From Neelides folsomi (Eukaryota > Arthropoda > Collembola > Neelipleona > Neelidae), in the NCBI GenBank assembly GCA_034687125.1, contig JAQGBZ010000586.1, positions 1 through 29,325 of the forward strand: a stretch of 29,325 nt of DNA, in the 5' to 3' direction. The translations under genes and the position numbers were made by a program. The notes below the pieces were generated by a model. It worked only from the letters and a program-made list of their open reading frames with translations. It ran no database searches and was not told the DNA's origin. Numbering within the stretch: the stretch's first letter is position 1; each line of letters opens with the position of its first letter. Positions 8,831 through 21,110 of this stretch are shown in pieces.

Positions 8831-9726
8831 TTATTTCGGGTGATGTTCGTATTTGACATGATGAAGATGATCCTTTCCAGTTTTAAATCCAAGTTTTGCC
8901 AGTTGGTCCTTTACAGCTGTTAGTGTTATGTTATTAACTTTATTATTTGTATGAGAAAGAAGCATCCAATCCCTTTTCTTCAATTCATCATGGCAACGAA
9001 CACGGAGCATGTATCCCTTATTATCAGTCCAAACAATTGTATTCACGTCACCTTTATCTATACATATACTATTATTATACTAAATATCTTTGTATTAACA
9101 AAATCAAAATTAATTGTAATTGTGTAATTTTATCAAATTACAATGGATTCCAATTTGATCTGCCAGACTTTCCGGTTCAACATTGCGAATTCCCCATGTT
9201 TCATTTACTTTCACACTTTTGAAATTAACCGAGCGATCTCCAAAACATTTGAGGTTTATTTTTTCATCATTTATTTTATAAGAATGTGGTTTAACCTTTT
9301 GGAGGAGATCGCTTTTGTTGGCATCTTTATGGTAATGTTCAACATTGTATGCTGCAATCATTTGATAAATTGCACGTTTACTTGACAGGGGAAAATATAA
9401 TCCATACTTCATCCACTTTTGATCCCACTACAAACATTCAATTGGATGACCAATTAACTACTACTTAAAAATTGCAATTAATAGATTTATTATGTGACAC
9501 GTATTAACAGTGTTAACTGTCAATATTATATTCCCCAAAAATATTAAATATAAAATTTCTTATTGAATTCTTTCATTACCCATTTTTCCCATGTTTCGTT
9601 TAGGTTGGCAGCAACAGTCAAATTTGTCAAACATTCTCCGTCGTCGTGATCTCTGAATAATTTATCATCGTAATGAAATTCGGCAAAAGCGGAGGTCACA
9701 AAGACGAGAAAAATGAGGAGCCTCAT
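8831..9726 (-). CDS. Lipocalin-like secreted protein, intact copy
   Basis: Three minus-strand exons, 9726-9580, 9427-9142 and 9057-8831, join in phases 0 and 1 to encode about 219 aa, the usual lipocalin size. The start at 9726 gives a clean signal peptide (MRLLIFLVFVTSAFA); an in-frame ATG at 9759 adds 11 charged residues and is less likely. Exon 1 ends with NLNETWEKW, near where lipocalins have their GxW motif, but the match is loose. Exon 3 is the best evidence: TIVWTDNKGYMLRVRC followed by KKRDWMLLSHT and a helix (TLTAVKDQLAKLGF) has the order of the TDY motif, strand H and C-terminal helix seen in ApoD/Lazarillo-type lipocalins. Four N-glycosylation sequons fit secretion. It is the only undamaged member of the three and lies convergent to the stalk remnant. 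Ligand unknown. Confidence 0.6.
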
Positions 9727-10779
9727 CTTTCTGCTCTTCTCTTGGCCTCTTTTCCTCAATAACTAGATTTAATCAAGTTATGAAACCGAATTTAAAAAAG
9801 CTCGATTTCTTATTTAATTTATTTAATAGAAAGTTACAAAAATTAATGATTTTACATTCTAGAGTTTGTATAGGCATTCATTATTACTAGCTACATATTT
9901 AATTAAATCTAAATGTGTACCTACCTACCTACTATATTAAGTATGACTACATAAATCATAAAATTATAAAAGTGCTAACATTTTCATTTATATAATAGTG
10001 ATTTTTGTTGGAAGCATACAAGTATTCACGTTTCACTCTATAACACGCTATAATTTAAATACATAATTACCCACTAAATTATGACATTAAATTAAACATT
10101 AATATTAATAGTGAAAGTTTTTTTTAATTATCATCAAATATTAATTATTACAAATATAACATCATTTTTAGCTAACTAATTTTTATTATTTAAAGGGAAA
10201 GTAATGACATGATATATTCAATATGCACATACATATTACGATTTGTTAGGTACATTCATTGCAATGAGTAAAATCGCAATAAAAAATAATCATAATCACC
10301 AATGATCTATAAAATAACTTAACATAAAATATAATAATTCTGTCTAATTTATTATGAATTGGATTAATAAATGAAATACAGGATATGTATACTAGAATGT
10401 ATACATACAAGTATGTACAGTTTCGTATTTATTTAATAGATATATCTTATATGCCTAGCTACTTTTACGCAATTTCTAAGTATTGCACAATTTGCAATGC
10501 AATTTATAATGCAGAATAAAAAATGTAGTAGGAGTGGAAAAAAAGAAAGGTCATATCTGTACGTTCCATCGTGTGGAATTTCTCCTATGTCTCTTCCTGT
10601 AACCAGAGATATGTTTTCGTGTTCAAGGGGCAGAGTGTGTCAGTGGCTCAAATCGATCGTGGTCGTCGTGTGTGCGCGGGGAGACTGCGGAACTATCGAA
10701 CCACACACACAGAGGAATCCTCCAGTTCCTCCAATTCACTTCCTTCCCACTTCTCCGACACTTCTTCCCATCCAAAGAC
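9727..10779. other. Intergenic region and probable Cav2 promoter and 5' UTR
   Basis: From 9760 to about 10540 the sequence is AT-rich with no gene. From about 10550 to 10779 it becomes less AT-rich, with mixed CA and TC tracts (for example ACACACACAGAGG near 10703), as expected of a 5' UTR or first-exon leader. The Cav2 frame stays open upstream to 10672, so an N-terminal extension from 10672 is possible, but those residues do not resemble a calcium channel. Further noncoding exons upstream cannot be excluded. Confidence 0.5.
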
Positions 10780-13700
10780 ATGGGGAGCAGTCGGAAACGT
10801 CGGAAGAAGTTGAAAAAGGGCGAGCCGCCCCCGCCGCTTCCTTCCTCCCTATTCATTTTCACAGAAGGGACGATAGTGAGAAGGGTCACACGGTTCTTGG
10901 TCGACTGGCCGCCCTTTGAATATGCTGTGCTCCTAACCATCATTGCAAACTGTGTGGTCCTGGCTCTGGAGGAACATTTACCCAATGGGGACAAATCCCA
11001 ACTTGCTATCAAACTTGTAAGTTTTTTTAATTTTTAACGTTTTTAACATTATTATTTAAAAATTTTATTATTTAAATTTCAATTACTGGATTTATTGTAT
11101 TGAAATTTAATACTAATAGAGGATTTAATACAAGATTGGTTAAATTGGATGGATTTTAATTAAAGTTTTAATGGGCTTATAGGAAATGACGGAACCGTAC
11201 TTCCTTGCCATTTTCTCCGTCGAGTGTGCTGTTAAAGTGAGCCAATATAATTTATTCATCGTTTAGGACTATTAATTACAGAGATAGATATATTAAATAT
11301 TGATTAAGATAATAAAGTAAACTATATAAAGTAAAGCTAACGTCTAACTAAAATAAGTAATAAAAGTAAACCAACTTTGGTGTAATTTTAAATTTTCATG
11401 CATTATGTATGTATTTTAAACTTATGTAGTTTTTTTCAGTTTTATAACTTTTTGGTTGTGTATTTAGTTTTATGATTTTTAGATTATTTTGATGTTTAGA
11501 TTTTTTTAAATTTGTGTTTTTTTCATTTTTTAGAATTTACGGCATTTTGATTTTTAGATTTTACTGGATTTTAATTATGTGTGAATTTTTCAGAGTTTAG
11601 TTGCATTTTTGCAAAATTAATTTTTGTAACTTTTTAGATTACTATTTAAGCAGCTTTTAATTTTAAAGGTTTTAAATATTTTGTTGATGTTAAGAATAGG
11701 TGCTATATGTGTTAAGAATTCACAACATTATAAATGTTGTTGGTTGAATTAAAACGTAAAATAACAGTTGTCTGGGACCAGAAAGGAATTGAGGAATGTG
11801 TGAAGGAATTTAAGTCATTTTGATTGTGGAGATTGTTAAAGTTCATTGGTCTTTACAGTTTCCGTGAAGGTGGAAGTTGAATGATTGAATGATTTTGGTC
11901 AATTTGATGAATAAAAGTGGAATGTCGCATGCCGGGGTTGTAAGGGCGCATGTTTCTCCTATTAACTTTCTCCCCACACGGTCACTCACACCCAGACATA
12001 GGAAAAAGAAACTTTCACTCTTAGCACACATCTATAGGAGAAAGTGCACAGGTAGAAACATTCACAGGTAATTTGATTCAAATTTTCTCACTCGTTATTC
12101 CAAATTTCCCTAAAGGGTGATAACCAAGGAATTTCCTTACCTTCCCTTTCCTCAGGTGAATTCCAAAATTGATCACATTCCTGATATTATCCGAATCGGA
12201 GATTAAAAACCCGCTCGGTTTTTTTTTTCATGTAAATCGTGTAAACAATGTTTAAATAAAGAATTGAATAAAAATAACTTTTGGACCAAACTCCAAAATA
12301 ATATAAGTAGGTTAAATGAAATTAATGATAGTCTATTTCATTATTATATGTAGTTAATTGTGCAATAATTAAATTAAGAGAATTAAAATGACAATTATAA
12401 ATTACTAGTATAATTGATTTTTATGGACGATTAAGAAAGTTATTTAATTAAATAAAATTAATTCGTGCTTTTTCCATTTTAGATTCTTGCAATGGGATTT
12501 TGTCTCCACGAGGGTTCTTACATTCAAAACATGTGGAACTTTATGGATTTTGTTGTCGTTTGTACAGGGTATGTATTTTAAGCTAATTATTAAAATTACA
12601 AATTACAATGAAGTTAAAATTTAAATTTCGGAATAAATTCTGTTAGGTAATTTTATATGATTTTTTTGTGAATTTTCAGCTACATATCATTGTTTGCTGA
12701 GAGCGACATGGGATTTGATTTGAAAAACCTTCGAGCAATTCGAGTGCTTCGTCCCCTCAAACTTGTTTCTGGCGTTCCAAGTAAATGAATGATTTATATC
12801 TAATTCACTGTTATAAATAAATTATTAATTAAATAAATAAATGCATTGATTCAAATGAATTAGTTACAGGAGTATTGTATATCTAATGCAACTATGCAAC
12901 ATGTTATCGAATTATACAAAGTTTACAATTAATTTATATTTATAATCGGCATTTTTAAGTTTTCCAATAAACTAATAAACTAAAATTCTTAATTTAATGA
13001 TTTCTAGGTCTTCAAGTTGTCCTTAGCAGTATTTTAAAAGCAATGGCTCCACTTTTACAAATTGGTCTTCTCGTCCTCTTCGCCGTTGTCATTTTCGCCA
13101 TCATTGGTTTGGAATTTTATTGTGGAATTTTCCATCGTTCGTGTTATTCACTCAATAATTTAGGTACATTTAACAAAAATCCAAAATTATAAAAATTAAA
13201 TTAACAATGATTTATTTTAAAATTTTAAAAACAAATCAATCATTAAATTTATTATTGAAAAGCTATTAATGAAATGTTTTCGCACTATTTAGAGGAAATT
13301 GTAAAAGACGGAGATTTCGCTGTCCCTTGTGTTAACGAAGCAAAAGAAAAGTCACCGCCGGGTTCCTACACTTGTAATCCGGACAACTCAATATGTTTGG
13401 ATAAATGGGTCGGGCCGAATTTTGGGATCACTTCCTTTGACAACATCGGCTTCGCCATGCTCACCGTCTTCCAATGCATTACAATGGAGGGATGGACGGC
13501 CATTTTGTATTGGACAAACGACGCCTTAGGAAACGTGTACAATTGGATGTACTTTGTTCCACTCATTGTCATTGGATCTTTTTTCATGTTGAATCTTGTT
13601 CTTGGTGTGTTGTCTGGGTAAGTTTTAAAAATTAGAAATTAAACTCTATTAAATATTTCAATTGTGGTTTTAATTATCAATATTAATTTAATTTACTTCG

Positions 13701-16700
13701 ATAAAATCATTTTTGTAGTGAATTTGGTAAAGAAAGAGTTAAAGTGGAAAATCGACAAACGTTTTTGAAACTCCGCCAACAACAAAAATTAGAACGGGAA
13801 TTGAATGGATATTTGGAATGGATCTGTGAGGCCGAAGACGTCATTTTGGCCGAAGAACGCACAAGCGACGAAGACAAATTAAGGTGAAAAAATATATAAA
13901 AATTAACCCGCCAATTTGCAAAATATCAATAATAACTTTTAAATAACTTTCAATTAACTAATTAATAAGTTTAAAAAATCTACTAAAAATGCTATAAAAC
14001 TAAAAGACCAATTAATATTCAATTTTAATTAATTTAACATTCAATAACTAAATTTTCTGTGTTATTTTACAATTATTAAATTAACCTTTCACAGACGGCT
14101 CATAAATTCAGCCTTCGTCATCATTCCATAAGAGGAAGTGTAAGGAAACAAATTGAGAGATTTTCGCACAAAATCCAAATTAGCCAGTTTGAAATCGCCC
14201 TTTAAATTAGGAAATTAACTAGAATTGAATTCGATTTAACTAATAATTGTAGTTAATCTTAATAGCTGAAATCGCATATTAAACAATTTTTGTACGGTCG
14301 TATTTTAAATTAACATTTTAATTTTTGCCGATATTTTTGACGTAACTCATTTAAATTTTTAGCGAGATATTTGAATATTAGGCCGCGTGAGACCATACAT
14401 AGTACATAGTTGACTTAAATTGAATTTGTACAAAATATTTAATTCATTAATTACAAAGTAATTAGTTTATTAAATACAGATTAGTTTATTAATCAAAACA
14501 GTAAATTAATTTTTTTAAATGAAAATTATTAATTATATAGAATTGAGGTGTGTAATTATTAATTTAGATCTCGATTAGAATTAACTCGAATTAATTAGAA
14601 TTAATTCTTGGTACTTAGCGTGTGTGCGGGTGGATTAACAATTTTTACCAAAAGTAGTTCATTTTGTACTCGTATTTGTGAGTTGTCGTAGAAATCGTAG
14701 TTATGTGCTTGTAGGATCACGAAGGCGAGGCGGAAAGCCCAACTCAAGCTCAAGCGAATGGGAAAATCCCAATCGACCGAGACGGAGGAAGAATCCGATC
14801 CAGATGACGGTATTGCCATGGCCTCATATGTCTAATCGCTTTGTTCGCTTAAAACCCCCGCTCAAATCTTAACAAATCACACGTAGTCACCATTTAGTCT
14901 CTCTCATATTATCATCTCTATCACATAGTTCATTATTTAGTATAGAGCCGATTATGATTTCCAATAGGAATACTAAACCTTGCCAACTTGGGATAAAACC
15001 AGAAATTTAAATTTAAATTGTTTCCTTAAGGATCTGTTCGTGGAGGGAAAAGACGCTGTGCAGGATTTTGGCGAGCTGAAAAACGTTTCCGTTATTGCAT
15101 TCGTCACACAGTGAAAACTCAATGGTTTTATTGGCTCATTATCATCCTCGTGTTTCTAAATACTGCCTGCGTTGCTGTGGAACATTATAATCAACCAAAA
15201 TGGCTCACTAATTTTAACCGTAACTTTTTAAAATCTATAAATTCAAAAATTCCCTCCAAAATTCTAAATTATTGATTTTAATTAAAATTTTGAAATTATA
15301 CATTTAAAGTAAATTTTATTTAATTTTTCAGATTATGCCGAAATGGGATTCTTGGGATTGTTCATCTTCGAAGGGCTAATTAAAATTTATGCTCTTGGGC
15401 CATTAATTTACTTCCAAAGTTCCTTCAACCGATTTGACACGGTTGTAATTTCCGGCTCAGTTTTCGAAGTTGTTTATTCTTCGTACCAACCAGGGGCGTC
15501 CTTTGGCCTTTCGGTCCTTCGAGCTCTTCGTCTTTTGAGGATTTTCAAAGTGACTAAATATTGGAGTTCGCTCAAAAATCTCGTCATTTCTCTTCTGAAT
15601 TCCATGAGGGCCATCGTGTCACTTTTGTTCCTTCTTTTCCTCTTCATTCTCATTTCCGCCCTTCTGGGGATGCAATTATTCGGAGGGACTTTTAATTTAC
15701 CTGAAGGAACTCCACCAACACACTTCAATTCATTTCCTATTGCTCTTATGTAATTAAACAATTTAAATAATTAATTAAATTCAATCAATAAACTTTAGTT
15801 TTATTATAGTTTAATTATAGTTTAATCAATAAATAAACTCTACTTACAAATTACATTCAAAGTATTAATATGTTTGTAATTCATGTCTAATTAATTTTAA
15901 TTCATGCTTAATAAATTTTAATTAAATTTTAATCACAGAACCGTTTTTCAAATTTTGACTGGAGAAGATTGGAATGAAGTTATGTACATGGGAATTCAAG
16001 CTCAAGGCGGATACAGCAAAGGAATGGTTTATTCAATTTATTTCATTTTCTTGACCCTTTTTGGCAACTACACGTTGCTTAATGTTTTCTTGGCTATCGC
16101 CGTCGACAACTTGGCAAATGCACAAGAACTCACAGCGGCCGAAGAAAGGGAAAAACAAGAAGAAGCAGATGTAAAGAAACTAAAATATTTTTATTAAGAA
16201 TTAAGATATAAAGTTAAATATTAAATATTTATATTATTTAAATATTGATTAAAATGTACATTTAATATTAATTATGTGATTCCAACAATTATAAATTATC
16301 AATATCAACCTTTTAGTTAATCCAGTTCTTAAATTTTTATTACATAATTGATTAAATTATAACTTTTTATTGAATTTTACAGAGAGTTGCTAAGGAATTA
16401 GAAACGCTTCAAGGGCATTTAGGAAATCCCCCGCCGACCGTCAAAGTCGAACCTGAACCCGAACAAGACGATGAAGAGGATTCAGGGCCCAAACCAATTT
16501 TACCTTATTCATCAATGTTCTTCTTATCACCTTCAAACTTGTAAGTTAATTAGTTAATTACAATTAAAAAATATAATTAAGAAAATATTTATTTGTTAAG
16601 TAAAAAAATTAATATTCAGTAATTAAGAAAATTATTAAGATTCATTAATTAAAAATAATATTTAATGTGGTTTTTTACAGTTTAAGAAGATTAGCTCATT

Positions 16701-19700
16701 GGCTTGTCAATTCGCCTTATTTCGATCCATTTATTACTGTCATTATTGCCTTATCTTCGATTGCCTTAGCTGCTGAGGATCCAATCATTGAACACAGCGA
16801 CTGGAACAATTTCCTCAGCTATTTAGACCACGCGTTCACTGCCGTCTTTGCTACTGAAATGATGTTGAAGGTCATTGACCTCGGCGTTGTTTTTCACCCC
16901 GGTGCTTACTGCCGCGATTTTTGGAATATTCTCGATGCCATTGTTGTCATTTGTGCTATTGCCGCTCCCGTCCTTACTTCGTAAGAATCACAGTATTAAT
17001 TTTATATCAATTTTATTTAATATTACGCATTATTTAGTATTTTAATTGGCGGTAAATTTGAAATTTTTAATAGAATTTTGAGCGGTGGAGGAGACGGAGA
17101 CAATGCAAATATGAACGCGATGAACATTATTAATAATATTAAAAGCTTGAAAGTCCTTCGAGTCCTCCGCCCTTTGAAGACAATTAAAAGAGTTCCCAAG
17201 TTGAAAGCGGTCTTTGACTGCGTTATTATTTCCCTTAAAAATGTCTTCAACATTCTCGTAGTTTATTTGCTCTTCCAATTCATCTTCGCTGTCATTGGAG
17301 TTCAGCTCTTCAATGGGAAGTTTTGGTTTTGCACCGACGAGTCCAAAATGACCGCGGCGACCTGCCAAGGACACTTTTTCCGATCTTCCCATTCCGGGCC
17401 GCCAGAGGTCGTTGCTAGAGAATGGCTCAAGCAGTCTTTTCACTATGATGACGTCATGGCGGCCATGTTAACCCTTTTTGCAGTTCAAACTGGCGAAGGA
17501 TGGCCTGGGTAAATTTAAAAATAATTTTAATTTTTTAATATTAAGATTAAATAAAAAAAACTTATAAAATTTTGAGTTTTTTCTGAAAAAAATTGTTTTT
17601 TGAAAAAATTTTGAAAATTTTAATAATAATAAAATTAAATATATTTATTTTATTATTTAGGATATTACAAAACAGTATGGCCACCACAGAGGAAAACGAA
17701 GGGCCTTTGATGCACAATAGAATCGACATGGCCATTTTCTACGTTTTCTACTTCATCGTTTTCCCTTTCTTCTTCGTGAACATTTTCGTAGCTTTGGTGA
17801 TCACGACATTCCAAGAGCAAGGAGACGCCGAGCTTCAAGATGGCGAAGTTGACAAAAATCAAAAGGCCTGCATTGACTTTGCCATTGCCGCTAAGCCATT
17901 AGAACGCTACATGCCCAAACACAAAGATTCGTTCAAATTCAAAGTTTGGCGGCTCATCACATGGCCAGTTTATGAGAATTTCGTTTTGCTCCTCATTGTC
18001 TTCAATACTGTGCTTCTTATGATGAAGGTAAATTAATTTGAATTTCCATCAGCTTTTTAACACAATAATTATTTAATTATAATTTATATTTATATTATTT
18101 AATTTTTATTAATATTTTTCTATTTAATTCTTATTAATATTCTTATTATTTAATTTTAAAATATTTTGATCAATTAATTACTTTAATCAAATTGTTATTT
18201 AAAAATTTAAAGACATGAGAATAAAATGATTTATTTTGGTTTATTTGGTTTTTACAAAAATGCAATCTAACCGAATAACATTTAGTACAATAACCGGTCA
18301 ATTTGATTCGGTCGCTTCTTTTAGTACTACCAGCATCCGCAGAAGTACGAAGACGTTTTGATCGCGGTGAATTTGATCCTCACGGCTCTGTTCACAGTCG
18401 AATGCATCCTGAAAATCATTGGGCTCGGGCCGAAGACGTTTTTTAAAGATTCTTGGAACGTGTTCGATCTCATCACAGTTGTCGGGTCAATCATCGACGT
18501 CCTCGTGACGGAATTTGGAATTTCCTTCATAAATCTCGCGTTCCTGCGGCTGTTCAGAGCAGCTCGGCTCATCAAGTTGCTCAGACGAGGGCGGAACATT
18601 CGAATTCTTCTTTACACATTTGTTCAGTCGTTCAAAGCTCTGCCGTACGTTTGCCTTCTAATCGCCATGCTCTTCTTCATTTATGCAATCATCGGAATGC
18701 AGGTAATTAGAACACTAAATAATCCCAATAAATTTTTTAAAAAATTCGATAATGTACTGTTTAAGATATATCTGTAATACAATATTTATAAAATACATAT
18801 ATTACCGGTTACCTATGGTATACTGACTAAATACTGCATTAGAATATAAACTTAATTGGAGAGAACTTCAATGATCCAAAAAGGCCTGCGCGATTCATAT
18901 GAGATATTTTTTATTTTAAATTTTTATTTGTAAATTATTGCAGTTGTTTGGAAATTTGGAAATTGATGGTCCTGGTTCTTCCATCACTCGCCATTGCAAT
19001 TTCCGAAATATCATCCAAGGTTTGATGCTGCTCTTCCGTTGTGCAACTGGAGAGAGTTGGCCTTCAATCATGCTTTCATGCCTCAAAGGATCTCCCTGCG
19101 ACGCCACGGCACTTTTAGACAAAGATGGAACGTTGATGGAAAAGGAATGCGGGTCGAATGTGGCTTATGGATATTTCGTTTCTTTCATCTTCTTCTGCTC
19201 CTTTTTGGTAAAAAATTAAAAAATTATTAACTCTAATTAAAATTAAATTTTTTTCAGTAGATTGATTTAATTTTATTATCAGTATTTTACATATTTTCAG
19301 TAAAATAATTAATTGAGTTAAATTTGACCACATTAATTAAAATTGAATTCGCTAAACTTAATATATTTTAAAATAAATTAATTTACTAATTTGGTTTTTA
19401 ATAGATGTTGAATTTGTTCGTTGCCGTCATTATGGACAACTTTGACTATTTGACGCGAGATTCGTCAATTCTCGGAGCACATCATTTAGACGAATTTATT
19501 CGAGCGTGGGTTGAATTTGACCCTGGAGCTAGGTAAATCAAATTTTAAAACATGCGCTCGACATAAACCCAATATTTTATTTAAAAAAGCGCGCCAATTT
19601 TAACTTAGAAACTTGAACTTTTATATGTAATTGAATGAATTATTAAAGTTTTGTTTAATTTTCCCAGTGGCTGGATTCACTACACAGAGATGTACGATTT

Positions 19701-21010
19701 GTTGCGAATGATTGAACCCCCCTTGGGCTTTGGCCACAAATGTCCCTATCGGTTGGCATACCGCCGGTTGATCCGAATGAACATTCCGCTCGACGACAGC
19801 GGCCAAGTTTATTTCACCACGACGCTCTTCGCCCTCATAAGGGAAAATCTTTGTATCAAAATGCGGTCAGCGGATGAAATGGATTTGGCCGACAAAGAAC
19901 TCCGAGAGACAATACAAAAAGTTTGGCCACTCCAATCCAAAAAACCCGATTTTCTCGACACGTTGGTCCCAATGGCGTCTAAAGCCGGACCGCAGAAAAT
20001 GTCTGTTGGGAAAATCTACGCGGGATTGATCATTGCAGAGAATTGGACATCTGGCGGATTTGTCCGGCGAAGTCCTGGGGCTACCAATCAACACCATCAT
20101 GCGCATCCTTTAGCCGATCTTGTGGATATGATGAAACATGAAAGACATACGCCGGATTATTATGATCATACTGATGAGTCTCTTCAAGATTTTGATGAAT
20201 ATTTCAGTAAGTGTTTTTATAATTACAATTATAAATTTCTAAATAATTAAAAAAAGATGCGGGAAATTCAAATTTTTTTAAATTTTATTAAACAATTGGA
20301 TAACATTGTAATTAACTTTTCTATTAATTAAGGACGAGCTACATCACCGCCAAGAAGACATGGTCGAGAACGTGGGCGACAATCACGAGCTCCAATTCAT
20401 GACTTTGGGTTCAGCGGGGCCGTGGATGCGCTGTTGTTTGAGGCGCAGTCGCAAAGTTCGAGCATGCGCCCTCGTGGTCGAAATGGGCGTAATAGCTTGA
20501 GCCCTCGCGGTTTCGGGTCAAACGGTTCTTACCCAATGCTTCCTTCTCGGAGGTCCGGAGGTCGAATTCTCCCGCCAACTCCCGCCGGTCCGTCGGCTCT
20601 TCTCCTTCCGCAAGATCATCAAAGAGAATGGCGCCATTCTCCCGCTTCCTCTTCCTACCATCATGTGTCAGCTCCAGGTGGTTTTTCTTTCTAAGCAATA
20701 AATTTATATTTAACTAAATTAATGAATAAAAATTAAAAAGAGTTAAAATAGAAATTAATTGCTCACAGCAATAAATCCACGTAAAATGAAAATTGTTAAA
20801 GTTAACAACATTGTTAATATTCAATTAATTGTTAAATTGTTAATTGGTGTGGATCAAGTCTCTGCAATGGGTATAAATCGGATGTTGCCTCCGAGCCCAA
20901 GTCCTCTGGGCCAACTGCCAGGGTTGATGCTGAGTCCGGGGGCCGTTTTCAGAGACGCCACTCGTCTCCATCACAACCACTCCGAAGACGAAGAAGACGA
21001 CTGGTGGTGA
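10780..21010 (+). CDS. cac: Voltage-gated calcium channel alpha-1 subunit, Cav2 type (cacophony ortholog)
   Basis: Twenty-one phase-consistent exons encode about 1,707-1,737 aa: 10780-11016, 11183-11236, 12483-12568, 12680-12780, 13008-13163, 13293-13617, 13719-13883, 14715-14809, 15031-15219, 15332-15749, 15939-16170, 16383-16540, 16681-16980, 17074-17508, 17661-18027, 18325-18702, 18944-19207, 19405-19532, 19668-20206, 20333-20677 and a last exon from 20859 or 20769. All four six-helix domains are present, each with an Arg/Lys-rich S4 ([50 protein letters not shown]). The pore gives an EEEE filter: TMEGW, TGEDW, TGEGW, TGESW. The I-II linker has the beta-subunit AID site [16 protein letters not shown]. 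The C-terminus has the pre-IQ region and [12 protein letters not shown] at the IQ position. [15 protein letters not shown] and the terminal acidic-Trp motif mark Cav2 rather than Cav1 or Cav3. Role: presynaptic calcium entry for transmitter release. The II-III linker is short and the protein ends DDWW. Confidence 0.95.
11237..12482 (+). other. Cav2 intron 2 (longest intron)
   Basis: This 1.25-kb intron separates VECAVK from [11 protein letters not shown] in domain I. Most is AT-rich. A less AT-rich patch at about 11920-12065 holds an inverted repeat, TTTCTCCTAT at 11953-11962 and ATAGGAGAAA at 12034-12043. No exon with correct phase on both sides is visible in it. Confidence 0.6.
13884..14714 (+). 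other. Cav2 intron 7, in the I-II linker, with a candidate cassette exon
   Basis: The intron lies between KLR and ITKARRK of the I-II linker. Skipping everything in between restores a linker that resembles insect Cav2 ([16 protein letters not shown]). Within it, 14095-14139 is bounded by a good acceptor (TTAACCTTTCACAG) and donor (AGT|GTAAGG) and is 45 bp long. In the channel frame it contains TAA at about 14129. The rest is AT-rich. Confidence 0.5.
20678..20694 (+). other. Alternative Cav2 ending by retention of the last intron
   Basis: If the donor at 20678 (CCAG|GTGGTT) is not used, translation continues for GGFSF and stops at 20692-20694. This would give a channel without the DDWW tail. 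The donor is weak (GTGGTT), so both ends are plausible. Only transcript data can decide. Confidence 0.35.
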
Positions 21011-21110
21011 AGGGAAATTTATTTAAATTCAATTTAATAAAATTTATTGTGATACCTCCGAAAAAACAAACCTCAAAAATAAAATAAAATCTATCAAAAT
21101 CTCTACTCAT
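21011..21110 (+). terminator. Cav2 3' UTR with polyadenylation signals
   Basis: AATAAAAT follows the stop codon near 21036, and further AATAAAATAAAAT strings occur near 21080. Any could act as the poly(A) signal. The segment is also the left end of a sequence block repeated downstream (about 22880 and 23430). Confidence 0.45.

Noticed and set aside
10497..10919. Long open frame overlapping the Cav2 leader
   Set aside because: It lies in another frame from the channel exon, its low-complexity Pro/Ser content follows from the local composition, and it shows no domain.
11889..12071. Open frame in Cav2 intron 2 as a possible exon
   Set aside because: No acceptor and donor pair fits the phase-0 junction between exons 2 and 3, and the encoded residues do not resemble channel sequence.
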